Shown here piece by piece: positions 9,051-17,281 of a stretch of 35,737 nt of DNA. A model generated the notes under the pieces. That model searched no databases. It saw only the letters and a list, made by a program, of their open reading frames with translations, and was not told the origin of the DNA. The DNA is from an uncultured Clostridiaceae bacterium (GTDB lineage: Bacteria > Bacillota > Clostridia > Lachnospirales > Lachnospiraceae). Each line of letters begins with the position of its first letter. Positions within the stretch are counted from its first letter, which is position 1. The position numbers and the translations under genes are program-made. Location: contig CAMHJT010000009.1 in assembly GCA_946185495.1 (NCBI GenBank), forward strand, positions 1-35,737, read 5' to 3'.

Positions 9051-9078
9051 ATAATAAGACTATTACGCTTCCCCTCAA
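9051..9078 (-). promoter_or_regulatory. Possible promoter upstream of the SpoVD-like PBP
   Basis: Minus strand: TTGAGG (9073-9078), 16-bp spacer, TATTAT (9051-9056), about 22 bp before the ATG at 9027-9029. The 146-bp gap between the two PBP genes also holds two very short hairpins. The short distance to the start and the weak -35 make this tentative. Confidence 0.3.
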
Positions 9079-9175
9079 CTTATGTCACTATGAAAGTGAG
9101 GCACAGCCTATCAAAAATAGACTATGCCTTCTAAAATGTCTCTGTCATCCGGTACAGCTCGCAGGCTCCGGTGGA

Positions 9176-11416
9176 TTATTCATCCTCCGGCTCCTGTTTC
9201 TGCTGTGTCTCCCCGGCCTGTACTGTCTGAGGCTCCCCAGCCTCAGATGCCTCTATATCCTGTCCCGGCTCCCCCTCATCTGTCCGAGATTTCTGAATTT
9301 CATCCTCTGAGCCCTCCTGGTTTTCATCCGGGATCGCTCCCTCATAAATCGGCGTTGCTTCCTGGTCTCCTACATTGGGGTCACCCTTGCTCTTCTCAGT
9401 CTCTGTCTGATAAATATTCATATATGGAAGCAGCTCCTCAAAAATGCTGTGCGCGATGATCGTTCCCATACCGGAATTGGCCTGATCCTCCACCCCCGGC
9501 TCATCCACCGTCACATAAACAACTACCTGCGGATTTTCTACCGGCGCGAATCCAATGAAGGATAATACATATTTCTGATTTCCACGCGGCAGCTTCTCCG
9601 CCGTTCCGGTCTTTCCTCCGATTGTATATCCATCCACCTTGGCTTTCTGCGCCGTTCCGGAATCCACTACAGCGAATAACGCCTGGCGCATATAGTCTGA
9701 TGTCTCCGAGGAGATCGTCTTTCTCAAAACCGTCGGCTCAATATTGTTGATCACGCCGCCGTTCTCATCCACAATCTGTCTAACCAGATGGGGCTGATAA
9801 TAGTTACCCCCATTGATCACAGAACAGAAGGCTGTCCCGATCTGCATCATGGTTACCGTCAATCCCTGTCCAAAGGAGGACGTTGCGAGCTCTACCGGAT
9901 TCAGTTTTTCCTCCGGATAGATCAATCCTGCAGCTTCTCCTGCCAGATCCACACGCGTGATCTTGCCAAATCCAAAGGTGTCCTGATATTTGGAAAAAGT
10001 CTTTCTTCCCTCCTTCTGCGCAATCTGCATCAAAGCCACATTGCAGGAATACATCAGCGACTGCTCTATATTGATATTTCCATGCCCCGCATGGTTGTGG
10101 CACTTGATCACCCAGTCTTCCACCTCATAATCGCCATCGCAATAAAAGGTCTCATCCCCGTTCAGCACGCTGTCTTCCATGGCGCCTGCAATCGTAAAGG
10201 TTTTATAGGTCGAACCCGGCTCAAAGCCGTCTGAAATAATATAATTCCTCCAGGCTTTATTAAGACAGATCAGCTTGAAATCATCCGTCATATTCGCAAT
10301 CTTTTCATCTGCGGAGATTCCCCTGTTCTCCAGGACATTTTTAAGCTCCAGCCTTTTCCCGTATTCCTCCTGCTCCTTCTCCGACAATCCCGCAGTTGAA
10401 GGAGCCTGTGCCTCATCAGCCTGCGTTTCGTCCGTTTGCGCCTCGTCTGTCTGTTCCCCGGTCTTTTGTTCCTCTGTCGGCGGCTGGAAATACTTCTGCA
10501 CCTCCTGATCCTCCAGAAGATAATCCAGATAATTATCCTCTACGAGATACCTGACCGCACTGTTTTCATAGGGTTCATTCAGGTCAAAGGTATTGGAGTT
10601 GGCCATCGCCAGCACCTCTCCGGAATTCGGGTTCATAACCAGGGCAGATACGTTCTTCGCTCCGGTTTCCTTCATAAAGGCGTCGATTTTTTTCTCTACA
10701 ATGCTCTGCGCATTGGCATCGATCGTAGATACGATATTATATCCATTTACAGGCGGCTTCGTGGTTCTCTCCAGCGTCATATCCTGTGTAAGATACCCGT
10801 ACTCCCTCCCGTTGATTCCATTCATCTCCGTATTGTAATAGCCTTCAATTCCTCCCTGTCCCACGTTTCCGCTGACCGTAAAGCCTATCGCGTGACAGGC
10901 CAGTGAACCATGCGGGTAATACCGCTTATACTGGTCTTCAAACCAGATTCCCTTTACCGCTTCCGCCTCTTCGGTGGCAAGAAATTCCTGAAACGGGGCA
11001 ATCTCGTCATAAGTCAGTTCCTGCAGCATTTTTTTATACAGGGAACCGCTATCCTCCAGTGCCTGATCGATCGTCTTTTGATCCAGATGGAAATATTTCA
11101 CCAGTGCCTCTGATGTGGCTTTCTTCACCTCATCGCTCTGCAAAACATTTTTGGGTTCCATGATCAGATTGTATACTTTCTCACTGGTAGCCAGCTGTGT
11201 TCCATTTCTATCAAGGATGTCGCCCCGCCGGTAAGGAATCTCAATGCTGTCATAACTCTGCTGTGCCAGCACGATCTTCTCATATTTTTTCCCGTCCCGC
11301 TTATTGATCAGATAAATATTTACTATCAACACAAGATAACCAAGTGTGATCAGAATCATCATCACAAAAAGCTTGCTCTTCATTCTCGACAGAAAACGTT
11401 TTCTATTCTTCGCCAT
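9176..11416 (-). CDS. Class B penicillin-binding protein (FtsI/PBP2B-like) with acidic insert and tail
   Basis: Septal D,D-transpeptidase, expected partner of FtsW and FtsL. 746 residues, long for the family. Layout: basic start, one membrane segment (about 16-37), pedestal domain beginning YRRGDILDRNG (62-72), transpeptidase with STYK at 402-405, SCN at 457-459 and KTG at 602-604. Two additions stand out. A Gln/Thr/Glu/Asp-rich insert with TDEAQ-type repeats (about 317-345) lies before the active-site Ser, and an acidic low-complexity tail (about 655-746) follows the domain, with no PASTA seen. Position directly after ftsL matches B. subtilis pbpB. ATG start with GGGTGAG 5 nt upstream. Confidence 0.92.
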   Translation of the reverse strand: MAKNRKRFLSRMKSKLFVMMILITLGYLVLIVNIYLINKRDGKKYEKIVLAQQSYDSIEIPYRRGDILDRNGTQLATSEKVYNLIMEPKNVLQSDEVKKATSEALVKYFHLDQKTIDQALEDSGSLYKKMLQELTYDEIAPFQEFLATEEAEAVKGIWFEDQYKRYYPHGSLACHAIGFTVSGNVGQGGIEGYYNTEMNGINGREYGYLTQDMTLERTTKPPVNGYNIVSTIDANAQSIVEKKIDAFMKETGAKNVSALVMNPNSGEVLAMANSNTFDLNEPYENSAVRYLVEDNYLDYLLEDQEVQKYFQPPTEEQKTGEQTDEAQTDETQADEAQAPSTAGLSEKEQEEYGKRLELKNVLENRGISADEKIANMTDDFKLICLNKAWRNYIISDGFEPGSTYKTFTIAGAMEDSVLNGDETFYCDGDYEVEDWVIKCHNHAGHGNINIEQSLMYSCNVALMQIAQKEGRKTFSKYQDTFGFGKITRVDLAGEAAGLIYPEEKLNPVELATSSFGQGLTVTMMQIGTAFCSVINGGNYYQPHLVRQIVDENGGVINNIEPTVLRKTISSETSDYMRQALFAVVDSGTAQKAKVDGYTIGGKTGTAEKLPRGNQKYVLSFIGFAPVENPQVVVYVTVDEPGVEDQANSGMGTIIAHSIFEELLPYMNIYQTETEKSKGDPNVGDQEATPIYEGAIPDENQEGSEDEIQKSRTDEGEPGQDIEASEAGEPQTVQAGETQQKQEPEDE

Positions 11417-11433
11417 CTTTACTCACCCAGATA

Positions 11434-11919
11434 TTATTTTTCCGGCACATCCTTGAACTGTTTCACATAATCAGGATTGCTCGCCTCATAGGAAATCACT
11501 TGTCCATTCTGTGGATATACCATCCCCAGCTCATTCACCGCGACGTCATAGATTTTCGTCAGGTCCACAGAGCTTTCCAGACGCTTACTCTTCTCAGCAT
11601 TGCTGTTTTTCTGTTCATTCAGATTGCACTCCAGCTGTGCAACCAGCTTACGGTTTTCCGTGATCTCTTCCTGCAGGCTCAGCATCCTGACACAGGACAC
11701 AAACAGAAAGCCTGTTGCGCACACCAGCAAGATCATGTATTTAAAATCAAACGCCTTTGCACGCCTTGCATTCCGCGCGACACGCGGATCAACCTTTTTC
11801 TCCTTTCTTTGCTCCTGTTCAGGCTGATGATCTCTCTTCGGTACCGTATTCAATTTTCTCACTGTGTTGCCGTCAACAAAGTAGCGTCTTCCCTCATTTC
11901 TTGAATCCAATTCTCTCAT
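11434..11919 (-). CDS. ftsL: Cell division protein FtsL
   Basis: Small bitopic divisome protein that pairs with DivIC/FtsB and activates the septal synthase. 161 residues: long basic cytoplasmic tail (1-59), one membrane segment (about 60-80), then an extracytoplasmic coiled coil (SLQEEITENRKL onward) and the end VAVNELGMVYPQNGQV, a pattern common to Firmicutes FtsL-like proteins. FtsL sequences diverge strongly, so the call rests on topology plus position between rsmH and the PBP gene (17-bp gap). The 60-residue cytoplasmic tail is longer than in most FtsL. Confidence 0.85.
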   Translation of the reverse strand: MRELDSRNEGRRYFVDGNTVRKLNTVPKRDHQPEQEQRKEKKVDPRVARNARRAKAFDFKYMILLVCATGFLFVSCVRMLSLQEEITENRKLVAQLECNLNEQKNSNAEKSKRLESSVDLTKIYDVAVNELGMVYPQNGQVISYEASNPDYVKQFKDVPEK

Positions 11920-11970
11920 ACCCCTTTTCTTAATACGCTTTTCATACGTTCTTTTATCCCCTCATGCCAG

Positions 11971-12921
11971 TCATGTTCTCTCAAAGATCCGCAGCTTCGC
12001 GCTCTTGCTCCTGCTGTTGTCCCTGATCTCCTCCTCGGACGGAAGAATCGGCTTTCGCGTCACAACACGCCCCTTCGATTTTCTGCCGCAGACGCAGACC
12101 GGAAAATCCGAAGGACAGATACACGGATTCTCACTTGTCCTGAAAATCCTCTTTACGATCCTGTCCTCTAATGAGTGAAACGTGATGATGCAGATCCTTC
12201 CTCCGGGATTCAGCAGATCGATCAGCCTGTCAATAGATTGCTCCAAAACAGCCAGTTCCTGGTTGCATTCAATCCTGACAGCCTGAAATGTCCTCTTGGA
12301 AGGGTGCCCTCCCGCATTCCTCGCCTTGACTGGTATAGCAGTCCTGATCAGATCATTGAGCTCCCCTGTTGTCTCAATGGTCTTTTGCTGCCTCGCCCTG
12401 CAGATCTGCCTGGCGATGCTTCTGGCGAATCTTTCCTCGCCATAATCCCTGATCACCCTGAATAATTCCTCTTCTGAATAATCATTGATAATATCCTTAG
12501 CAGTTTTTTCCTGCCTCTGATCCATTCTCATATCGAGAGGAGCATCCTCTCTGTAGGTAAACCCTCTCTCAGCTGTATCCAGCTGGTAGGAGGACACCCC
12601 CAGATCCAGTACGATTCCATCAACACCGGCAATACCTAAATCTTTCAGGATCTGGGGGATTTTCTGGTAATTGTCCCTAACGATGTCGATTTTTATTGTA
12701 TCTCTATATGGGGCAAGCCTTTCTGTGGCAGCCTGGATTGCCGCCGCATCCTGGTCCACACCCACAAATCTGGCGTCTTCCGACAGACGGGCCAGCACAT
12801 GAAATGCATGTCCGCCTCCTCCAAGCGTTCCATCCACATAAGTCCCGTCTTTTTTTATCGCAAGTCCCTCTATTGTCTCATCCAGTAAAACAGACTTATG
12901 TGCAAAATTCACGTTCATCAT
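11971..12921 (-). CDS. rsmH: 16S rRNA (cytosine-1402-N4)-methyltransferase RsmH (MraW)
   Basis: SAM-dependent methyltransferase acting on C1402 in the ribosomal P site. 316 residues from the outermost ATG. Motifs: AHKSVLLDE at the start, SAM-binding [11 protein letters not shown] (about 29-39), [23 protein letters not shown], and the terminal RSKSAKLR. Start choice is open: ATG ATG AAC GTG follow directly after AGGAG, which overlaps the mraZ stop. The GTG at 12910-12912 has the best spacing (9 nt) and gives [10 protein letters not shown], closest to family N-termini; the outermost ATG at 12921 has no spacer. Tightly coupled to mraZ (3-bp gap). Confidence 0.96.
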   Translation of the reverse strand: MMNVNFAHKSVLLDETIEGLAIKKDGTYVDGTLGGGGHAFHVLARLSEDARFVGVDQDAAAIQAATERLAPYRDTIKIDIVRDNYQKIPQILKDLGIAGVDGIVLDLGVSSYQLDTAERGFTYREDAPLDMRMDQRQEKTAKDIINDYSEEELFRVIRDYGEERFARSIARQICRARQQKTIETTGELNDLIRTAIPVKARNAGGHPSKRTFQAVRIECNQELAVLEQSIDRLIDLLNPGGRICIITFHSLEDRIVKRIFRTSENPCICPSDFPVCVCGRKSKGRVVTRKPILPSEEEIRDNSRSKSAKLRIFERT

Positions 12922-12924
12922 CTC

Positions 12925-13377
12925 CTAAAACATAAAGCCCAGCTCTTCCATCTCCTGCGCAAGATCCTCAAAATTCAGATCAGCCTTACTGTTCTTCTCA
13001 TCCCAGACTTCCTTGCTCCAGATCTCCGCGTAATCTACCATTCCGACAATAACGACATCCTTTGTGATCTTCGCGAATTCTCTCAGGTTTGCCGGCAGCA
13101 GCACTCTTCCCTGTCCATCCACTTCACAGTCCACTGCGCTTCCCACAAAATACCGTTTCATCTCTCTTGCGCTGGCTCGTGTCCTAGGCAGCTTGTTAAG
13201 CTGTTCCTCAAACAGTTCCCATTCATTCTCCGGATATGCCAGCAGGCAGGTATCCATTCCCCTCGTGACAACAAAGGTGGTACCGAGCTGGTCTCTCAGC
13301 TTGGAAGGAACGATCATTCTGCCCTTGGTATCGACTGAATGACTGTACTCACCCTTCAATCCCTTAGACAAGACCAT
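12925..13377 (-). CDS. mraZ: Transcriptional regulator MraZ
   Basis: DNA-binding protein with two AbrB-like (SpoVT/MraZ) repeats that controls its own dcw operon. About 150 residues. Repeat one carries GEYSHSVDTKGRMIVPSKLR, repeat two VDCEVDGQGRVLLPANLR; both show the DxxGR...P.. signature. Starts compete after AGGGAGG: GTG at 13380 (no spacer), ATG at 13377 (3 nt) or TTG at 13371 (9 nt, best spacing). ATG is chosen here, but the TTG giving MSKGLKGEYSHSVD is plausible. First gene of the cluster, downstream of an array of MraZ-box repeats. Confidence 0.95.
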   Translation of the reverse strand: MVLSKGLKGEYSHSVDTKGRMIVPSKLRDQLGTTFVVTRGMDTCLLAYPENEWELFEEQLNKLPRTRASAREMKRYFVGSAVDCEVDGQGRVLLPANLREFAKITKDVVIVGMVDYAEIWSKEVWDEKNSKADLNFEDLAQEMEELGFMF

Positions 13378-13430
13378 CACCCTCCCTCTTACATCTTAAG
13401 CATATCCTCCACGATCTTCGGGGGTGTCTT

Positions 13431-13477
13431 CACTTTTTACCACTTTTCATCATTTTTGTTCCACTTTCCCCCACCAA
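13431..13477 (-). promoter_or_regulatory. MraZ-box array (autoregulatory operator)
   Basis: Four clear repeats, and a weaker fifth in the middle, of the type AAAGTGG-N3 on the minus strand. They read on the plus strand as CACTTT at 13431, CACTTT at 13441, CATTTT at 13451, CACTTT at 13462 and CACCAA at 13472. Spacing is 10, 10, 11 and 10 bp, one helical turn. Mollicute MraZ binds AAAGTG repeats and E. coli MraZ binds TGGG repeats at 10-bp steps, so this is very probably the MraZ operator. It lies downstream of the -10, within the 5' leader. Confidence 0.8.
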
Positions 13478-13485
13478 CATCCCCT

Positions 13486-13514
13486 ATTTTACTCTATTAC
13501 CTCAAAGATTGCAA
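13486..13514 (-). promoter_or_regulatory. dcw operon promoter (PmraZ)
   Basis: Minus strand: -35 TTGCAA (13509-13514), 17-bp spacer, -10 TAAAAT (13486-13491). Transcription would start near 13479, at the upstream edge of the MraZ-box array and about 100 bp before the mraZ start, an arrangement suited to steric repression. Confidence 0.7.
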
Positions 13515-13768
13515 GACCAAAATCCGAAGTTCATTTCAAAACCCCTTGTAATTATGCACAAAATTTCGGGTTAAACTTTGTAAGTCTTGTATAAAATGAT
13601 AGCTTTTTTTGTCGTTTTTTCTGTGTTTTTCCCACAATATTTGGTGCATTTCAAGAATTATCCCAACTATATCATGTGGTTTATGTCATTTTCGTCCAGG
13701 GTACCAGATTTCACCTGTGTACCGCCGGTCTGCCCTATCTGACCTGCGCCTTTTTCGCGCGCAGCAAT
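13515..13768. other. Non-coding spacer between lgt terminator and dcw promoter
   Basis: About 250 bp, AT- and T-rich on the plus strand in its first two thirds. No gene was recognised. It contains one exact 9-mer TTATGCACA (13552-13560) matching the loose DnaA-box consensus TTWTNCACA; a single box is weak evidence. Nothing else could be supported. Confidence 0.4.
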
Positions 13769-13800
13769 AAAAAAAGACAGGCCTGTTTCTACCTGTCTTT
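13769..13800 (-). terminator. Intrinsic terminator of lgt, overlapping its stop codon
   Basis: On the minus strand a 9-bp stem AAAGACAGG / CCTGTCTTT (13792-13800 with 13773-13781) encloses a 10-nt loop that contains the lgt TAG stop, followed by a T-run (13769-13775). The 5' arm is coding sequence for the last Lys-Asp-Arg repeat of Lgt. Confidence 0.85.
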
Positions 13801-14706
13801 CCTGTCTTTTCTATCCTTCATTCTCATAATGATCATATAAACCGAAGCCGCAATCACACAGAACGCTGCAAGCAGCTGGGACACCTTGAAATTCACGCCC
13901 GGCAGCATAAGGGAATCCGTCCGGAGCGCTTCTATCCACACCCGTCCGAGACCATACCCCCAGATATACAGGGCAAACATCTCGCCATCAAACTTTTTAT
14001 GCCTCCGGTACAGAAAAATAAGCAGCAGCACACCCAGGTTCCAAAGCGATTCATACAAGAAGGTTGGATGCACCTGAATGAATTCCATGCCGTCAAAGGT
14101 CCGCACATGGTCAATCATCTCCTGCGTGATGATTCCATTATTCACCGTCCGGACAAGATAATTCTTGCCCCCGAACCACTCCACGGGTATCGCCATGGCA
14201 AACAGTGAATCCGTATAGGCGCCAAACGCCTCACGGTTAAAGAAATTTCCCCACCTGCCCAGGATCTGCCCTGTGAGCAGCCCCATCGTGCAGGTATCCA
14301 GCATCAGCATGGCAGGCGCTCCCCGCTTTCTTGAAAAAATGAGCAGCGTGATAATGCCCGCTATCACTCCTCCATACACCGCCAGGCCGCCCCCCCGGAT
14401 ATTCAGCATGCCGAGCAGCGTCTCCTTTAATCCCTGCCCCTCCCTGACATAATCCTTCAGGCGGAACAACACATAATAGATCCTGGCTCCCAAAATTGAG
14501 GGCACCACTGTCCAAAGTATAAAATCCAGATAAAGCTCCGGATCCTGCTTCGTCCTTCGCGCCTCCATCGCGATCATGCAGTAACCGAGGACAAACCCGA
14601 TCGCGATGATCACTCCATAAAACCGAATCTCCAGGCTTCCGAGCATAAAGCCATCCCCGATATGCTTAAGGTCGACACCGAGATTCGGAAATCGTATCTC
14701 ATACAT
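13789..14706 (-). CDS. lgt: Prolipoprotein diacylglyceryl transferase Lgt
   Basis: Membrane enzyme that attaches diacylglycerol to the lipobox Cys of prolipoproteins, the first step of lipoprotein maturation; substrates in this window would include the metal-binding protein and the CCSQG lipoprotein. About 305 residues, seven-segment topology. Signature GQILGRWGNFFNREAFG and HPTFLYESLWNLG are present. The His found in E. coli (H103) is replaced by Tyr in GLAVYGGVIAG, a variant also found in other Firmicutes Lgt. Start: the ATG at 14704-14706 (MYEIRFPNLG) is preferred over an ATG 13 codons upstream because family N-termini begin there. The C-terminus ends in Lys-Asp-Arg repeats that build the terminator stem. 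Confidence 0.95.
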   Translation of the reverse strand: MYEIRFPNLGVDLKHIGDGFMLGSLEIRFYGVIIAIGFVLGYCMIAMEARRTKQDPELYLDFILWTVVPSILGARIYYVLFRLKDYVREGQGLKETLLGMLNIRGGGLAVYGGVIAGIITLLIFSRKRGAPAMLMLDTCTMGLLTGQILGRWGNFFNREAFGAYTDSLFAMAIPVEWFGGKNYLVRTVNNGIITQEMIDHVRTFDGMEFIQVHPTFLYESLWNLGVLLLIFLYRRHKKFDGEMFALYIWGYGLGRVWIEALRTDSLMLPGVNFKVSQLLAAFCVIAASVYMIIMRMKDRKDRKDR

Positions 14707-14861
14707 GTAAAGCTTTTCTCCCCTTCCTCCTTTTAGAACAATCATTATTTCTCTGAAATCCAGTCATGACCCGCCCCGCAGCACACAGGCTTTCACCTGT
14801 ATGAAGGCGCGCCAGGCCGGCGCCAGAAGTAAGGCCGATGCTAAACGCAAAACCTGCCTGT

Positions 14862-15959
14862 CTACACATTAAACTTAAACAGGATCACATCTCCGTCCTG
14901 CACGACATATTCCTTCCCCTCAGATCTGACGAGGCCCTTCTCCCTTGCCGCAGCCATGGAACCGTTCTCCACCAGATCCTTATAATTCACAACCTCGGCG
15001 CGGATAAATCCCCGTTCAAAATCTGTATGAATCTTGCCCGCCGCCTGCGGCGCCTTGGTCCCTTTGCGGATCGTCCACGCCCTCGTCTCATCCTCACCGG
15101 AGGTCAGGTAGGAGATCAGTCCAAGCAGTGAATAGCTCGCCCTGATCAGCTTGTCAAGACCAGACTCCGAAAGCCCCAGCTCCTCAAGAAACTCCTTGCG
15201 TTCATCATCCTCTAACTCCGCAATCTCCTGCTCAATCTGCGCGCAGACCGCAAACACCTCGCTGCCGTATTCCGCCGCATAATCCCGCACCGCCTTCACA
15301 TGCGGATTGGAGGCGCCGTCATCAGCCAGATCCTCCTCGGCTACATTTGCCGCGAAGATCACAGGCTTTCTTGTCAGGAGATTATACTCCGCGATCCACG
15401 CGTCCTCATCCTCTCCATCCGTTTCAAAGGTAATGGCCAGCTTACCGTTTTCCAGATGCTCCTTGATCCGCTTCTGAAACGCGACCTCCCTCGCAATATC
15501 CTTATTGTTGTGGGCCGCCCTTGAATTTTTCGCGATCCTTCTTTCCAGAATCTCTATATCAGAAAAGATCAGCTCAAAATTGATCGTCTCGATATCCCGG
15601 AGCGGATTGATGCTGCCGTCCACATGCACCACATTGGAGTCCTCAAAGCAGCGCACCACATGAACGATAGCGTCTACCTCGCGGATATTGGACAAAAACT
15701 GGTTGCCCAATCCTTCCCCCTTCGAAGCGCCCTTCACCAGCCCGGCAATATCCACAAATTCAATTACCGCCGGCACCGTCTTCTTCGACTGGTACATCTT
15801 CGTCAGCACCTCAATGCGCTCATCCGGCACCGGAACTACTCCCACGTTGGGGTCAATCGTGCAGAACGGATAATTCGCAGACTCCGCTCCGGCCTTCGTC
15901 AGTGAATTGAACAGTGTGCTTTTGCCTACATTTGGCAGGCCAACAATTCCCAGCTTCAT
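14862..15959 (-). CDS. ychF: Redox-regulated ATPase YchF (OLA1 family)
   Basis: TRAFAC-class P-loop protein of the Obg family that prefers ATP and binds ribosomes. 365 residues. MKLGIVGLPNVGKSTLFNSLT opens the G1 motif; FVDIAGLVKGASKGEGLGN is G3; the G4 position has AANVAEEDL, not NKxD, as expected for an ATP user; the C-terminal TGS domain (DETRAWTIRKGTKAPQAAGKIH..., DGDVILFKFNV) is complete. The ATG at 15957-15959 is chosen over an upstream in-frame ATG at 16058 because the family starts at MKLGIVG and because the promoter and leader hairpin occupy the upstream stretch. AGGAGG lies 12 nt upstream. Confidence 0.97.
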   Translation of the reverse strand: MKLGIVGLPNVGKSTLFNSLTKAGAESANYPFCTIDPNVGVVPVPDERIEVLTKMYQSKKTVPAVIEFVDIAGLVKGASKGEGLGNQFLSNIREVDAIVHVVRCFEDSNVVHVDGSINPLRDIETINFELIFSDIEILERRIAKNSRAAHNNKDIAREVAFQKRIKEHLENGKLAITFETDGEDEDAWIAEYNLLTRKPVIFAANVAEEDLADDGASNPHVKAVRDYAAEYGSEVFAVCAQIEQEIAELEDDERKEFLEELGLSESGLDKLIRASYSLLGLISYLTSGEDETRAWTIRKGTKAPQAAGKIHTDFERGFIRAEVVNYKDLVENGSMAAAREKGLVRSEGKEYVVQDGDVILFKFNV

Positions 15960-15991
15960 ATCTATCTGTATCCTCCTTGTCATTCTTCTGA

Positions 15992-16020
15992 ACGCCGTTT
16001 TACATGGAAGCTGTAAAACA
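15992..16020 (-). other. 5'-terminal hairpin in the ychF leader
   Basis: On the minus strand GCTGTTTTACA (16010-16020) pairs with TGTAAAACGGC (15992-16002) over 11 bp with one G-U pair and a 7-nt loop. Given the -10 at 16030-16035, the transcript would begin within a few bases of the hairpin. No T-run follows, so it is not a terminator. Confidence 0.7.
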
Positions 16021-16029
16021 GCGATATAT

Positions 16030-16058
16030 ATTATACTACAAAGCGATACATATTTCAA
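16030..16058 (-). promoter_or_regulatory. Strong sigma-A promoter for ychF
   Basis: Minus strand: -35 TTGAAA (16053-16058), spacer 17 bp, -10 TATAAT (16030-16035), consensus -10. Predicted start about 16023, some 65 bp before the ychF ATG. Confidence 0.8.
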
Positions 16059-16142
16059 TCCTATATGCTGAATAACAATTCCACCATATAAAGCAACATA
16101 ACAGTTTACCCCTTGACTATCCTGTTACATACCGGACAGCTC

Positions 16143-16535
16143 TCAAAATGTCACAACCTTAGGTTCCATCGTGAAAGAATAAAAGGTTGCCGTAGCGTCT
16201 TTAAAATAAAACACCTCTGAATTGCCGTCATCCGCAGAATACATTCCCTGCAGGGTGGGATACGCGTCAAGCATAGACTGTCTCGCCTCACGGCGGTCAT
16301 CCTCCACCAGTGTGCCCGCAAGTCTCAGCCATATACCGTCCTTGAAGGCACAGACTTCCACCTTGGGATTCGCATGAATCTGCTTTGAGACCGCCTTGAC
16401 CTTGCCGGTCTGGATATAGAGCCTTCCCTCGAACACATTTACCGTACCAAACGGCCTGACTCTGGGCTGATCCCCTTCTACTGTTGCCAGATAATAGGTG
16501 TCTGCTTCCTTTAAAAATTTAACCACACTTTCCAT
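16143..16535 (-). CDS. Pyridoxamine 5'-phosphate oxidase-like flavin-binding split-barrel protein
   Basis: About 130 residues. The sequence ADTYYLATVEGDQPRVRPFGTVNVFEGRLYIQTG followed by VSKQIHANPKVEVCAF is the FMN-binding split-barrel pattern of small PNPOx-like proteins; these bind FMN or F420/haem-like ligands and most lack a proven reaction. The ATG at 16535 (MESVVKFLKEAD) is chosen because AAGGAG lies 8 nt upstream; a longer reading would overlap the preceding exonuclease gene. It follows that gene by four bases, so they are probably co-transcribed. True vitamin B6 synthesis is unlikely for such a short protein. Confidence 0.85.
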   Translation of the reverse strand: MESVVKFLKEADTYYLATVEGDQPRVRPFGTVNVFEGRLYIQTGKVKAVSKQIHANPKVEVCAFKDGIWLRLAGTLVEDDRREARQSMLDAYPTLQGMYSADDGNSEVFYFKDATATFYSFTMEPKVVTF

Positions 16536-16539
16536 TTTT

Positions 16540-17196
16540 CTAACTCCTTTCCACATTTTCAGTGTATCTGCACACAGGAAATCCCATGCATCCTAAAAAC
16601 ATTCCATACCTGCCATTCCGTTTCTGAAGCATGCTGCCGCACAGCGGACATTTTTTCGCTTCCGGCGCAGCCTCCGCATCACGGCGCAGGCACTCGTAAA
16701 CAGCCTGGTTCATCCGGCAGTCCGCAAGCGCCCGGTGGGCTCCCTGTATGGAAATACCATAGTGCTCCGCCAGATCTGTCAGCCTGTGATGCGGCAGCTT
16801 CGCCAGGTACGCCCTGGCAAGCTTCAGCGTATCTATGTAATCATTTTCCGGCTGCCTGCCGAGATACCGCTCACTGTCCCGCCAGATAAATTTCATATCA
16901 AACGCGTGAATATTGTGCCCCACCAGCACGCTGTTCCCCGCAAACGTGAGAAAATCCGCCAGCACGCTGTCAAAAGACGGCGCGTCCCTGACCATCTCAT
17001 CCGTGATCCCGTTCACCCGGCTCGCCTCAAACGGAATCGGACGTCCGGGATTGACAAGTGTGGAAAACTCTCCCACCACCCTGTGCTTTACCACTCTGAG
17101 CGCTGAAATCTCCACCACCTCATCCGTCTTCCAGGAGATTCCTGTTGTCTCCAGATCAAATACCACATAATCCGGAACAAATGTCGTCAACTGCAT
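16540..17196 (-). CDS. DnaQ-like 3'-5' exonuclease with C-terminal zinc ribbon
   Basis: 218 residues. DEDDh exonuclease domain: VVFDLETTG (ExoI, about 12-20), [13 protein letters not shown] (ExoII), [13 protein letters not shown] (ExoIII with the catalytic His). Related to DNA polymerase III epsilon and to stand-alone repair exonucleases. After the domain, [21 protein letters not shown]...C forms a four-Cys zinc ribbon like those at the end of topoisomerase I, likely a nucleic-acid-binding add-on. ATG with GGAGG 6 nt upstream. Its role (proofreading, repair or RNA processing) is not settled by sequence. Confidence 0.88.
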   Translation of the reverse strand: MQLTTFVPDYVVFDLETTGISWKTDEVVEISALRVVKHRVVGEFSTLVNPGRPIPFEASRVNGITDEMVRDAPSFDSVLADFLTFAGNSVLVGHNIHAFDMKFIWRDSERYLGRQPENDYIDTLKLARAYLAKLPHHRLTDLAEHYGISIQGAHRALADCRMNQAVYECLRRDAEAAPEAKKCPLCGSMLQKRNGRYGMFLGCMGFPVCRYTENVERS

Positions 17197-17281
17197 CTTC
17201 CACCTCCGTTTTTGATTCCATCCACACTGGCATTTCGAGGAACACTACCTATTCACATGCTTTTTCATATATACGCATTTT

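Noticed and set aside
13690-13760. Further MITE copy (CGGTCTGCC...GACCTGC) upstream of the dcw promoter
   Set aside because: Only a few short words match SL3; the rest of the element cannot be aligned.
14746-14861. Terminator or MITE fragment between ychF and lgt
   Set aside because: A 5-bp hairpin ACAGG/CCTGT and a GC-rich imperfect palindrome occur, but no T-run and no similarity to the 133-bp repeat.
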